The notes beneath the pieces were generated by a model. It saw only the letters and a program-made list of their open reading frames with translations. It had not been told where the DNA came from and did not search any database. A DNA stretch of 64,000 nucleotides from Bacteroidales bacterium UBA1374 (GTDB taxonomy: Bacteria > Bacteroidota > Bacteroidia > Bacteroidales > UBA932): NCBI GenBank assembly GCA_002305545.1, contig DBRG01000009.1, positions 1 through 64,000 on the forward strand, written 5' to 3'. A program made the translations under genes and the position numbers. Shown one piece after another: positions 1 through 7,958 of the stretch (within the stretch, counting starts at the first letter, position 1; the number at the start of each line of letters is the position of its first letter).

Positions 1-16
1 CTTTTGTTTTTTTGTG

Positions 17-33
17 GCGGAGAGGGAGGGATT
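17..33. repeat. attL: left copy of the attachment-site direct repeat
   Basis: GCGGAGAGGGAGGGATT here matches GCGGAGAGAGAGGGATT at 22797-22813 with one mismatch. The right copy is the 3' acceptor/T-arm part of tRNA-Ser, the usual target of tyrosine integrases. Bases 1-16 are therefore the chromosomal flank. Confidence 0.8.
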
Positions 34-119
34 GCCACCTTTGTTTTTATTGGTTTCGCAAAGTTACATAAATAATTGATAAACAACATAGTAAGTATAG
101 AATAGTTTCCTACGATTTA

Positions 120-151
120 TTTGGATATATCAAATAGTGTGCGTAAATTTG
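120..151 (+). promoter_or_regulatory. Integrase promoter (Bacteroidetes type)
   Basis: TTTG at 120-123 and TAAATTTG at 144-151 are separated by 20 nt, which fits the Bacteroidetes -33/-7 consensus. Transcription would start near 158, about 20 nt before the integrase ATG. The -7 box lies inside the arm-type repeat, so integrase binding could repress its own gene. Confidence 0.7.
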
Positions 152-160
152 TGCGTATAA
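139..160 (+). promoter_or_regulatory. Left arm-type integrase-binding repeats
   Basis: GTGCGTAAA (139-147) is followed 12 nt on by GTGCGTATA (151-159). The same motif pair with the same 12-nt period occurs inside the right end (22745-22765). Matching subterminal repeats at both ends are characteristic of arm-type integrase sites. Confidence 0.65.
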
Positions 161-176
161 ATTTTGGGAATCTACT

Positions 177-1529
177 ATGCCTGTCAAGTATTATTTGGAA
201 AAACGGCCCAACAAAAAGATGGAGCACCCAATCAGACTCTCGGCCGTAGTCAAAGGTGTAAGAATCCTCTCAACGACAGGATTCAGTGTGAAAAAGGAAT
301 CGTGGGATGACGCCTCAATGAGGGTCAAGGTTCACCAGACGAATTCCAAAAAGCAAACGTCAGCTTTCATCAATCGCTGGCTGAACGGGATTGAAGGTGT
401 TGTTCTTGAATTTGAGAACACTTGCCGGGTCAGGCCTTCCGTCGAGAAGGTTAAAGAAATAATCAATAGCTATAATCCTGATGTAAATCCTGATGACGAA
501 AACCTGGACGAGAACGGTGAGCCAATCGACAACACTCCAAAGCGCCCGTCAGCCATTCAGTACTTTGACGAATTCCGCAAAGAACAGAGCATCTCAAACC
601 AATGGACTTCCGGCACTATGGAATGCTGGGCAGCTTTCCGCAAGCATCTTCTCGCAGTTGCAAAAGGCAATTCCTTTGACTTCTTCAATGATGACGGCAT
701 CAACGCATTTGTCCGTTATCTCCGTGTCCGCGCCAAGATGGAAGAGAAGACGGTTCAGAAGCACTACCTAAACCTCCGCTGGTTCATTAACTGGGCTGTG
801 AGGAAAGGATATGCGGCCAACCGTGAAATCGGAATGGTGCAGCCGAAGTTCAAAGTCATCGAAAAGCCGGTCATATTCCTGACGAAGGACGAGCTGATGA
901 AAGTCTATAAATATGAGATTCCGGCCAATGGTACGAAAGTCATCCTTCACAATTACGAAGGGGAAGAATACGAGAAAGTGGTTCACGATGCCACAGCTCT
1001 CGCCAAGACCAGGGATATGTTCTGCTTCTGTGCCTTCACCAGTCTCCGTTATTCCGATATGGCAGCTCTCAAGCGCACAGATATTAATGGAGACTACATC
1101 TACGTCACCACGCAGAAAACAAACGACCGACTGCCTATCAACCTCAATTCATTCGCAAAGGAAATTCTCGACAAGTACAAGGATTGCAAGTTCCCGAACG
1201 GCACTGCGCTTCCGGTAATCTCAAACCAGAAGATGAATGAGTATCTGAAGGATGTCTGCGAGTTGTGTGAAATCAATGATCCAATTACCAGGGTATGTTT
1301 CCGTGCCGGGCAGAGAGAGGAGACGACTCAGGCGAAATACGAACTTATCGGAACTCACGCTGGCCGCCGTACTTTCATCTGTTTCGCTTTGTCATCCGGC
1401 ATTCCTCCACAGGTGGTGATGAAATGGACCGGCCATTGCGATTACAAGGCAATGAAGCCATATATCGACATAGCAGAGAAGGTGAAAGCGGAACAAATGG
1501 CTATCTTTGAACAAGGATTAAAGGGATAG
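177..1529 (+). CDS. Tyrosine site-specific recombinase (integrase)
   Basis: This is a 450-aa phage-type integrase of the Bacteroidota family that catalyses excision and integration at tRNA-Ser. It has an N-terminal arm-binding region (about 1-100), a SAM-like core-binding domain (about 120-215) and a catalytic domain (about 235-440). The full catalytic set is present: R291 (SLRYSD), K314 (TQKT), H394 and R397 (THAGRR), H420 (WTGH) and nucleophile Y429. It reads inward from attL and its promoter overlaps the arm sites. The stop is TAG, and the next gene starts 5 nt later, so the two are probably cotranscribed. Confidence 0.96.
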   Translation: MPVKYYLEKRPNKKMEHPIRLSAVVKGVRILSTTGFSVKKESWDDASMRVKVHQTNSKKQTSAFINRWLNGIEGVVLEFENTCRVRPSVEKVKEIINSYNPDVNPDDENLDENGEPIDNTPKRPSAIQYFDEFRKEQSISNQWTSGTMECWAAFRKHLLAVAKGNSFDFFNDDGINAFVRYLRVRAKMEEKTVQKHYLNLRWFINWAVRKGYAANREIGMVQPKFKVIEKPVIFLTKDELMKVYKYEIPANGTKVILHNYEGEEYEKVVHDATALAKTRDMFCFCAFTSLRYSDMAALKRTDINGDYIYVTTQKTNDRLPINLNSFAKEILDKYKDCKFPNGTALPVISNQKMNEYLKDVCELCEINDPITRVCFRAGQREETTQAKYELIGTHAGRRTFICFALSSGIPPQVVMKWTGHCDYKAMKPYIDIAEKVKAEQMAIFEQGLKG

Positions 1530-1534
1530 TACTT

Positions 1535-3808
1535 ATGAAAAAGGATCTGTTTGAATTAACAACATATGAATTTGTTGCCGTTCTTCTTGGCATATCTCCA
1601 AAGTTGCACATATCCATTCACTTGAAAGGAGAAGATAATGAGGAGGAAGATGAGGTTATAGGAACATATGAGGAGATAAGGCGTGTAATGGAAACCCACC
1701 CTCAGTTGCTTGAACAATTCGAGGGGAAGTTCTTCGACTACGACATGATGCTCGATGATACAGAAACATTGAGGTATATGCAGCACCGCACAAACGATTT
1801 TGACCCGGAGTTGACACAGGCGTTGCTGCGAGATTTTGAATTTAATGAGTTTATGCTGTTCGACGAAGTTGCATGCCAGCGTCCAGATCCGAAAGACTAT
1901 GCGTTATGGAAGAAAACAGAAACCTTTTGCTATTATTCGGCCAAACACATATTGGAGGCAAAATGTAAGGCGTATCGTCAACAGGGAAAGTTGGTAACGG
2001 CTCCATTCGAGCATGAAGGCATTCACAGTTGTGGTGTCGGTGCGGTGGATAGCTTGTTACATTTTGCCAAGTATAAACGAAAGTCAATAAGTAACAAGAA
2101 ATTACAAGAAGACATAGCCTCTTTTAAAAAGGATTGCTATAAAATAGCACGAGGCTCTTTATCGCGTTCAGAAAAAGAGAAGTGGATTATTGATGTCGTT
2201 TCTGTTCTGAATGGAACTTTCAAGATTTTCAAGAATAAAGAAATCGCTGACTTCGTAAACCATTCAGTGCATATGTTCGCTGTTTTGGAGTCAGCCTTTA
2301 TGTCTGCACCGGAATTAATATGCATCAAGGATATTTGCATTCAGACCGGGATGTGCGACATCCTTGATGAAGAAGTTGAAGATACACCCCAGGATGGTTT
2401 CCCTTCGAGGCAAGAATTAGGCCTTGTACCACTTACATTTGAGGAAATACATCTGAATAACGAGCTTGGCAAGAATACGGAGCTGAGGCAACGAAACATT
2501 TGCGAACAATGCCTTGTGAAACCTTGTCATTATCAGTATGGACGCCGCCGCTTCTATCTATGTCACGATGATGAATATAAAAAGTCGTTGGAAACTGACA
2601 GAAAAGCACAAAGAATCTTGGACCGATTGTTACCGCAAGAGGCAATAGAGGAAATAGTAACAGATTCTTTGCATAGTTTGAAATCCACTCCGCTACAAGA
2701 GATTTTGGAAATCTTCGATAATTCATATTGGCTGTCACTGATTGAAGGGTATTTGAGAAAAATTGGCGACCCTACAGCGCCGAAATTACCTGAAAGCGAG
2801 AATAAGGACGAAGACTTTGTGCTGTGCGATAAATTCTTGTTTTTCCCTCCAGACTGCCAGGATGAGTTCAAACGGTGGAAGCCTCTCTATGATGAACTAT
2901 GCGGCGTGATAGAAAGAAATGCTGGTGATAAGGTTGCTCTTCTGGCATATTTTGCCGACTTGATTCAGCCGATAAAGAAATACTCTCAATATTTTCATCC
3001 TGACAAGAATGACCAGAATTCAAGCAAAATGTCAAAAGTCTTGCTTAGAATAGCAACGTGTGATTTGAATCCTGGAATTGAAGAAATCTGGAGTTTATAT
3101 CCAGATTCACTGTACGAAGTACAAAACCGTCCGGATGCGAAAACATTTACAGAAGAGGAGTTCGACGATGCATTGTACCGTTCTTTGTATGAAAGATTAA
3201 GAAAGAATCGTGGCGAAAGTCGTGGCCCATCTACTTGGGCAATTGGGGCAATCAATGATTTGATTATTAAATACGGAACCTTGATTGACAGGGTATTGCG
3301 AGACAGTGAAATAGGTTTTCGCTTATGTGATATTCAATCTTCGACTGGTATTATTCTGATTGAAGACGTGACGACAATTGATGATGAGATTACTTTTTAT
3401 TGGGAAGATAATTCATATCAAGGACCTGTATTAGTCGAAGCGACAAAAGATGAAGATAGAGGAGATTCCAAGCAGGAAAGAGAGACTGTTTCAGCGGAGG
3501 CAAAGCAAAATAATGAAATAGAATTGTCAGAGAGAGCAGAAGAGCTGTTAAATAAGGCGGAAGGATATCTTGTCAACGGTCATTGGCATAATAATGACAA
3601 GAAAGAATACGCCATTTTTCTCAAAGTGTTCTATTGCCGTATTGCTCGAAAAGATTGGCGTAACAATGTCCGTTGGGTATCCCTCCCAATTCGTCCACTT
3701 GCAGATGGAACGACTTTGACCGTTGATCAATTGAAGGGTGCGCTCAGAAGTTATGATGAACCGCTGGATGGAGGAATAAGAATAAGGTTCGAGAACATAC
3801 TGAAATAG
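1535..3808 (+). CDS. Large element protein of unknown function
   Basis: This 757-aa soluble protein has no family I recognise. It starts 5 nt after the integrase stop, which suggests cotranscription. A Cys/His cluster near residues 323-350 (CEQC, then C and CH further on) could bind zinc. The region around residues 640-680 is charged and low in complexity and probably a linker, and the last 90 residues look like a separate small domain. There is no signal peptide or membrane segment. A strong terminator follows at 3881-3910, closing the integrase transcription unit. Its position suggests an accessory role in recombination or element control, but that is inference only. Confidence 0.85.
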   Translation: MKKDLFELTTYEFVAVLLGISPKLHISIHLKGEDNEEEDEVIGTYEEIRRVMETHPQLLEQFEGKFFDYDMMLDDTETLRYMQHRTNDFDPELTQALLRDFEFNEFMLFDEVACQRPDPKDYALWKKTETFCYYSAKHILEAKCKAYRQQGKLVTAPFEHEGIHSCGVGAVDSLLHFAKYKRKSISNKKLQEDIASFKKDCYKIARGSLSRSEKEKWIIDVVSVLNGTFKIFKNKEIADFVNHSVHMFAVLESAFMSAPELICIKDICIQTGMCDILDEEVEDTPQDGFPSRQELGLVPLTFEEIHLNNELGKNTELRQRNICEQCLVKPCHYQYGRRRFYLCHDDEYKKSLETDRKAQRILDRLLPQEAIEEIVTDSLHSLKSTPLQEILEIFDNSYWLSLIEGYLRKIGDPTAPKLPESENKDEDFVLCDKFLFFPPDCQDEFKRWKPLYDELCGVIERNAGDKVALLAYFADLIQPIKKYSQYFHPDKNDQNSSKMSKVLLRIATCDLNPGIEEIWSLYPDSLYEVQNRPDAKTFTEEEFDDALYRSLYERLRKNRGESRGPSTWAIGAINDLIIKYGTLIDRVLRDSEIGFRLCDIQSSTGIILIEDVTTIDDEITFYWEDNSYQGPVLVEATKDEDRGDSKQERETVSAEAKQNNEIELSERAEELLNKAEGYLVNGHWHNNDKKEYAIFLKVFYCRIARKDWRNNVRWVSLPIRPLADGTTLTVDQLKGALRSYDEPLDGGIRIRFENILK

Positions 3809-3880
3809 TCCGTATTTTATCGGAAAGGTTACAATACCCGACACAAATTTCGACACAAATCACAAACAGTGAAACAAAGG

Positions 3881-3910
3881 CTGCCATTACTAAATTGTGG
3901 CAGTCTTTTG
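3881..3910 (+). terminator. Rho-independent terminator of the integrase unit
   Basis: CTGCCA (3881-3886) and TGGCAG (3898-3903) form a stem with an 11-nt loop, followed by a T-rich tail (TCTTTTG). It lies 73 nt after the 757-aa gene. Confidence 0.75.
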
Positions 3911-3950
3911 TTATTTATTTGGCTCATATTCGCGACGTTAACCTTCACGA

Positions 3951-3985
3951 CAGTGGCCACTGAAGTGATATTAAATTTACTTCAG
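3951..3985. promoter_or_regulatory. Tandem palindromic operator upstream of DUF3853 gene
   Basis: A perfect 12-bp palindrome CAGTGGCCACTG (3951-3962) is followed by the inverted repeat CTGAAGT (3960-3966) / ACTTCAG (3979-3985), ending one base before the ATG at 3987. The second half shares AATTTACTTCA with the region upstream of the promoter at 18929 (18905-18915). An autoregulatory site for an element-encoded DNA-binding protein is likely but unproven. Confidence 0.5.
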
Positions 3986-3986
3986 A

Positions 3987-4283
3987 ATGTTAGAAATTAA
4001 CAACTCGACTCCAATCGCCGCATTGACGATTGGACAGTTCTGGGAGCTTTTCGAGGAGCGCTATGGGAAACAGGGTTTTCTCTCCCAGACAAATGCAAAG
4101 AGTCCTTCCGGACATTACGTTCACGGCCTCCGCGGTATCCAGCAGCTCTTTGGCGTAAGCCACAAGACAGCTCAGGAATACAAGGACGGCATAATAAAGG
4201 ACGCTGTGCGCCAGAACGGCCGAAAAATCGTGGTCGATGCCGACCTCGCTCTTGAACTCTTTAATCAAAGAAAATCAAAATGA
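3987..4283 (+). CDS. DUF3853 family DNA-binding-like protein
   Basis: This 98-aa protein matches the DUF3853 family found beside integrases in Bacteroidota elements. Those proteins resemble excisionase/winged-helix proteins. A helix-turn-helix-like stretch (GIQQLFGVSHKTAQEYKDG) lies near residues 49-67. An inverted-repeat operator abuts its start, so autoregulation is plausible. The gene begins the replication operon and overlaps the next small ORF by ATGA at 4280-4283. Its role is probably excision control or replication regulation. Confidence 0.85.
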   Translation: MLEINNSTPIAALTIGQFWELFEERYGKQGFLSQTNAKSPSGHYVHGLRGIQQLFGVSHKTAQEYKDGIIKDAVRQNGRKIVVDADLALELFNQRKSK

Positions 4284-4456
4284 GCGGGCAAATGTTTAGG
4301 AACGGCATATCGGCCAAGCCGTATGACGCAGAGAAAAGGCGCATCAGTAAGGAACTTCGCCAGCGCCACAAACACGAAGTGGGCGAACCCATCTGCCCGA
4401 AATCGATGGGAGATAACAAGGCAATAGGGAATCTGTTATGGACAACGAGGAATTGA
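4280..4456 (+). CDS. Small basic element protein, unknown
   Basis: This 58-aa reading frame starts at an ATGA overlap with the preceding stop and runs into the first codons of the RepA-like gene (start 4438), an arrangement typical of translational coupling. The product (begins MSGQMFRNGISAKPYDAEKR) is rich in Arg and Lys. It has no domain I recognise and could be a small accessory DNA- or RNA-binding protein. The coupling is the main evidence that it is translated. Confidence 0.5.
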   Translation: MSGQMFRNGISAKPYDAEKRRISKELRQRHKHEVGEPICPKSMGDNKAIGNLLWTTRN

Positions 4457-5697
4457 AAAATAGTGCAAGGGCTCTGCAGGAAACGGCGTTTGAACTCGAC
4501 AATCCTGCCAAATCACTCAACAGTGCAGACATTCATCCAGCACAACCATTCGACGACATTCCGGACGATCTGCCTTCTAGTGACAGCAAAGAGGCTATTG
4601 ATCCAATCTCCGCGATAACAAAGGAAGTGGAAGAAGTCAAGCGTTCAGCTGACAGATGCGGCCTTCTTTCGGTAAGACCTGCGAACACTTGGGTGGAGGA
4701 GGCAATGACTCGCCCCAATCCGGAATCCTACTATCATGGTTTGTTTTTCGAAGAGGAGAACACAGTGTTGTTTGCAGCCAGCAATGTTGGCAAGTCCATA
4801 TTTGCGGTACAGGTTGCAGAGTCGATAGCCCGAAATCACAAGGTGATGATTATTGATTGCGAACTGTCTGACAAACAATTCCAGCTTCGTTATACTGACG
4901 ATAGCGGTCGTGCCGTTCATGTCTTTCCCGTAAATCTTCTCAGGGCCGAAATCAACCCGGAATATATCACGGAAAGCGACCTTGAAAAGGCAATACTCGA
5001 CAGTATTGAAGAGGCTGCCCAAAAAGGTATCAAGCACATCGTGGTGGACAATATCACCTTTCTCTGTAACGACAGCGAGAAAGGCGTCACCGCCGGAGAG
5101 TTTATGATAAAACTCATCAGGTTGAAGCGGCAGTATCATCTTACCACGATTATCATCGCCCACACGCCTAAGCGAGATGGCAGCCAGCCATTAGGCAACA
5201 ACGATCTCGCTGGAAGCGCCAAGTTGATGAACTTCTTCGATGCGGCAATCGCTCTCGGGAAAAGCGCGAAAGACGAGAACCTTCGATACTTGAAACAGGT
5301 CAAGGTGCGTTCGTCAGAATTCAAGTACACATCCGAGAACGTTGCCGTTTACGAAATCAAAAAGGACAACGGATACTTGCACTACGCCTATTTGGGTACA
5401 TCCGATGAAATGGAGCATCTCAAGCGCAATACGAAAGAATCTGTGATGGAAGAAATGCAGCAGATACTCCAACTTGTCGAGAAGAAGGTTTCATTGCGTG
5501 ACATTGCTGACCAACTGCAGATGTCACTGGGCAAGGTACAGCGCAGGCTCGCAAAAGCCAAGAAACTGGGAATCACCATCGAAAAGAAGGATGATGATGA
5601 CGTATCGGCCGTATCGCCTGTATCGGATTCCGAAAAACCGATACAACCGATACAAAGCGATACACCGCGGTTGCCGTTCAAGGATAATGAGGATTGA
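4438..5697 (+). CDS. RepA-like AAA ATPase (replication/helicase type)
   Basis: This 419-aa protein resembles hexameric RecA-fold RepA/AAA_25 ATPases of mobile elements. Walker A is AASNVGKS (113-120), an acidic IDCE motif lies near 139-142, and Walker B is HIVVDN (D204), followed by TIIIAHTP. The C-terminal part (about 350-385) is a winged/HTH-like domain (SLRDIADQLQMSLGKVQRRL) that could contact the origin. The first 90 residues look disordered. It is coupled to the 58-aa ORF upstream and overlaps the primase-like gene downstream, so the pair probably replicates the excised circle. Confidence 0.9.
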   Translation: MDNEELKNSARALQETAFELDNPAKSLNSADIHPAQPFDDIPDDLPSSDSKEAIDPISAITKEVEEVKRSADRCGLLSVRPANTWVEEAMTRPNPESYYHGLFFEEENTVLFAASNVGKSIFAVQVAESIARNHKVMIIDCELSDKQFQLRYTDDSGRAVHVFPVNLLRAEINPEYITESDLEKAILDSIEEAAQKGIKHIVVDNITFLCNDSEKGVTAGEFMIKLIRLKRQYHLTTIIIAHTPKRDGSQPLGNNDLAGSAKLMNFFDAAIALGKSAKDENLRYLKQVKVRSSEFKYTSENVAVYEIKKDNGYLHYAYLGTSDEMEHLKRNTKESVMEEMQQILQLVEKKVSLRDIADQLQMSLGKVQRRLAKAKKLGITIEKKDDDDVSAVSPVSDSEKPIQPIQSDTPRLPFKDNED

Positions 5698-6865
5698 TAT
5701 GGAGCACTACTACTCACTCGCAAAATACAGGGGCAAGTCATCACGCTTGGCCTGCCCCAATTGCGGGAAGCGCTTTTGCTTCACGCCCTATGTTGATCCT
5801 TACGGGAATATTCTTTCAGAGGAATGCGGCCGCTGTGACCACGAATCAAGCTGTGGTTATCATTTCACACCGCATCAATACTTCCAGCAACATCCGGAAG
5901 CCAAGCCCCAGACGGAAGACTGGCGCAAGGAACCAGAATGGCTCAAAAAGCAGCAGTATAGGCCCAAAATTAAACAGGAGATCAAAACCAAGCCGGTAAC
6001 TCTGCCTGCAACTGGGATATCCACCATTCCGATGGAAACGGTTCTCAAAACGGTCCGCACAAAGCCGGTCAGCGATTTCCTATTCTACCTATGCAATCTT
6101 TTTGATGTGGACACAATCCTTCGCCTCGTGCGCGAATACCTAATCGGTGTCACAAAGGCTGGTGACGTCATTTTCTATCAGATAGATCGGCAGGGACGAT
6201 GCCGGACGGGCAAGGTGATGAAGTACGACCGGATTACAGGTCATAGAATCAAAGATGAAGATGTTCCGGGTAAAATCACCTGGGTGCATTCACTTCTGTC
6301 TTACAACGGGCAGCTTCCAGACAAGTGGGAACTGACGCAGTGCATATTCGGAGAGCATTTGCTACGCAAACATCCTGAAAGCCCAGTAATTCTGGTCGAA
6401 GCGGAGAAGACAGCCGTCATCGGTGCTGGATATTTTCCGGATTATGTATGGGTGGCTCTTGGCGGAAAGAAGCAGTTCGGTGACAAGGTGGACGCTCTGG
6501 TTGGAAGAAAAGTTCTCGCTTTCCCTGACATTGACGCCTATGATTGTTGGCGTCAGGAATTCGAGAAACGACCGTATCTTTCAGTTAAGGTGTCGGACCT
6601 GCTAATTCGTCAGGCAACCCCTGAGGACTATGAGAAGAAGATTGACGTTGCCGACCTTCTCATACGACATAAGCAGTCCGAGCAATCATTTCTCGTACCG
6701 AAGCCGCAAGCTCCACCGCCGAAGGAACTGTATTCTGACAATCCTGTAATGCAGGAGGTTATGAAGTACATTTCTCCAGAAAACTGGGCAAACATGGATG
6801 CCCTCATCAGAGATTTGGATTTGGAGTTGGCGGGGGTGACGAGAATGATGAAAATAGAGGAATAG
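5687..6865 (+). CDS. DUF6371/CHC2-like zinc-finger, TOPRIM-like primase protein
   Basis: This protein is 392 aa if started at the ATG at 5687, which overlaps the previous stop by 11 nt; an ATG at 5699 is an alternative. The open frame extends upstream to 5474 but only inside the RepA-like gene. Near the N-terminus CPNC (about 23-26) and a later CGRC form a zinc ribbon like CHC2 primases. A TOPRIM-like part (VILVEAEKTAVIGA, then ALGGK and FPDIDAYD) follows near residues 225-290. Such RepA-ATPase/primase pairs are common in Bacteroidota integrative elements. A terminator follows at 6892. Confidence 0.85.
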   Translation: MRIDMEHYYSLAKYRGKSSRLACPNCGKRFCFTPYVDPYGNILSEECGRCDHESSCGYHFTPHQYFQQHPEAKPQTEDWRKEPEWLKKQQYRPKIKQEIKTKPVTLPATGISTIPMETVLKTVRTKPVSDFLFYLCNLFDVDTILRLVREYLIGVTKAGDVIFYQIDRQGRCRTGKVMKYDRITGHRIKDEDVPGKITWVHSLLSYNGQLPDKWELTQCIFGEHLLRKHPESPVILVEAEKTAVIGAGYFPDYVWVALGGKKQFGDKVDALVGRKVLAFPDIDAYDCWRQEFEKRPYLSVKVSDLLIRQATPEDYEKKIDVADLLIRHKQSEQSFLVPKPQAPPPKELYSDNPVMQEVMKYISPENWANMDALIRDLDLELAGVTRMMKIEE

Positions 6866-6891
6866 CCGCCTTATTTATCTCCTGTTGGTTA

Positions 6892-6922
6892 GGGAATCTG
6901 GTGAAATGCCGGATTCCCTTTT
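6892..6922 (+). terminator. Terminator of the replication operon
   Basis: GGGAATCTGG and CCGGATTCCC pair over 10 bp with a 7-nt loop, followed by TTTT. It separates the backbone genes from the cargo operon that begins at 7093. Confidence 0.85.
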
Positions 6923-7059
6923 GTGTCTGTTATGTTATATTTGGAAAATGCTACGGAAAGCGAGAAAGCTGTATTTGTTATCCCACTAATTTTACCCTAC
7001 AACACTCTAATAATATGTAATATACGCAAGTTACTGCTCATAGTAATGAGATTTTTCAT

Positions 7060-7067
7060 TAAATTTG
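7060..7067 (+). promoter_or_regulatory. Probable -7 box of the cargo operon promoter
   Basis: TAAATTTG fits the Bacteroidetes -7 consensus and lies 25 nt before the first ATG of the operon (7093). No clean -33 TTTG is seen at the usual distance. The 6923-7059 stretch holds nothing else I can identify and is AT-rich. Confidence 0.5.
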
Positions 7068-7092
7068 TGTTTTACTATAAATTGGGGTAATA

Positions 7093-7953
7093 ATGAGCAA
7101 TTCTGATGTAGTGCTAAAAGACCTGGGACGCCTTGTATCTATTTGTGTCTCCAGATATAATGCAGAGTTCGTCTGGCAAGATGTTAAACTGTCCGATGAA
7201 TTTAGATTTGCTTTCTCGTCTTGCATTTCAAAAGGAGGAGGAACCATAAGATATCTTGATTATTCCGCCATTGTTACGACCAGTAAAAATCGACAGATTT
7301 TCGCGCCTAATCAATGGTTTGTCATTGCATCATATGCACTTGATCTTTGCTTGGAGTTGAAAAAATATCAGTCTTTGTATTTTAAGGTTGCTGATTTTTT
7401 GTCTGAGGATTATGAGGATTTTGCAAAGAAATTACGCGGATATAACGAGGCAACGTCAATAAAGGACCGCTTTGTCGTCGCTGCTTCAAACATAATTATG
7501 GACGATTTCGACTGCAACGAACTCGATGGGAAGAAAGCTTCTCTTCAATTGTGGCGTTTTTGTACTGACTATCAGTGGTGGGGAGGGCAGAAAACAATTG
7601 ACAGAGGTGATTTCATGAATTCCACCGTGCTTTCACTATTAAATCTTGTCGCAGCCAGTCAAGGTTTTGTGGCAGACATTGTCTACTACTATATTAATGA
7701 TTCTGTTCTTTGCGAATTGGTTGATAACACTGAGGATTTCACAATTGGGCTTGAAGTTAATCAGTCTGTTTCAACAGAAGGAATTACAGCTGGTTATGAT
7801 ACAATAAATGAGGAGAAGGGGCAAGAACTACATGATGACAATCAAGTAACATATGGCTCAAAACAGAAAGATGACAAAACAGCAATGCAGGAAGCATCAG
7901 TACATAGAATAAAAATCAGTTCTTCAAGCTGGGGAAAATTCAATAAAAAATAG
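7093..7953 (+). CDS. Unknown protein, first gene of the defence-like operon
   Basis: This 286-aa protein has no recognised domain. The first 215 residues are mixed alpha/beta with aromatic-rich stretches (CTDYQWWGG near 154). The last 70 residues (after about 220) are polar, acidic and probably disordered. It has no signal peptide or membrane segment. Its stop is only 5 nt before the SNF2 gene, so it is almost certainly an operon member. As the first, family-less component it could be a specificity, adaptor or sensor subunit, but this rests only on context. Confidence 0.85.
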   Translation: MSNSDVVLKDLGRLVSICVSRYNAEFVWQDVKLSDEFRFAFSSCISKGGGTIRYLDYSAIVTTSKNRQIFAPNQWFVIASYALDLCLELKKYQSLYFKVADFLSEDYEDFAKKLRGYNEATSIKDRFVVAASNIIMDDFDCNELDGKKASLQLWRFCTDYQWWGGQKTIDRGDFMNSTVLSLLNLVAASQGFVADIVYYYINDSVLCELVDNTEDFTIGLEVNQSVSTEGITAGYDTINEEKGQELHDDNQVTYGSKQKDDKTAMQEASVHRIKISSSSWGKFNKK

Positions 7954-7958
7954 GCCAA

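Noticed and set aside
5474..5686. N-terminal extension of the primase-like protein
   Set aside because: It lies entirely inside the RepA-like coding region and is Arg-rich out-of-frame sequence. The zinc-finger domain begins after the ATG at 5687.
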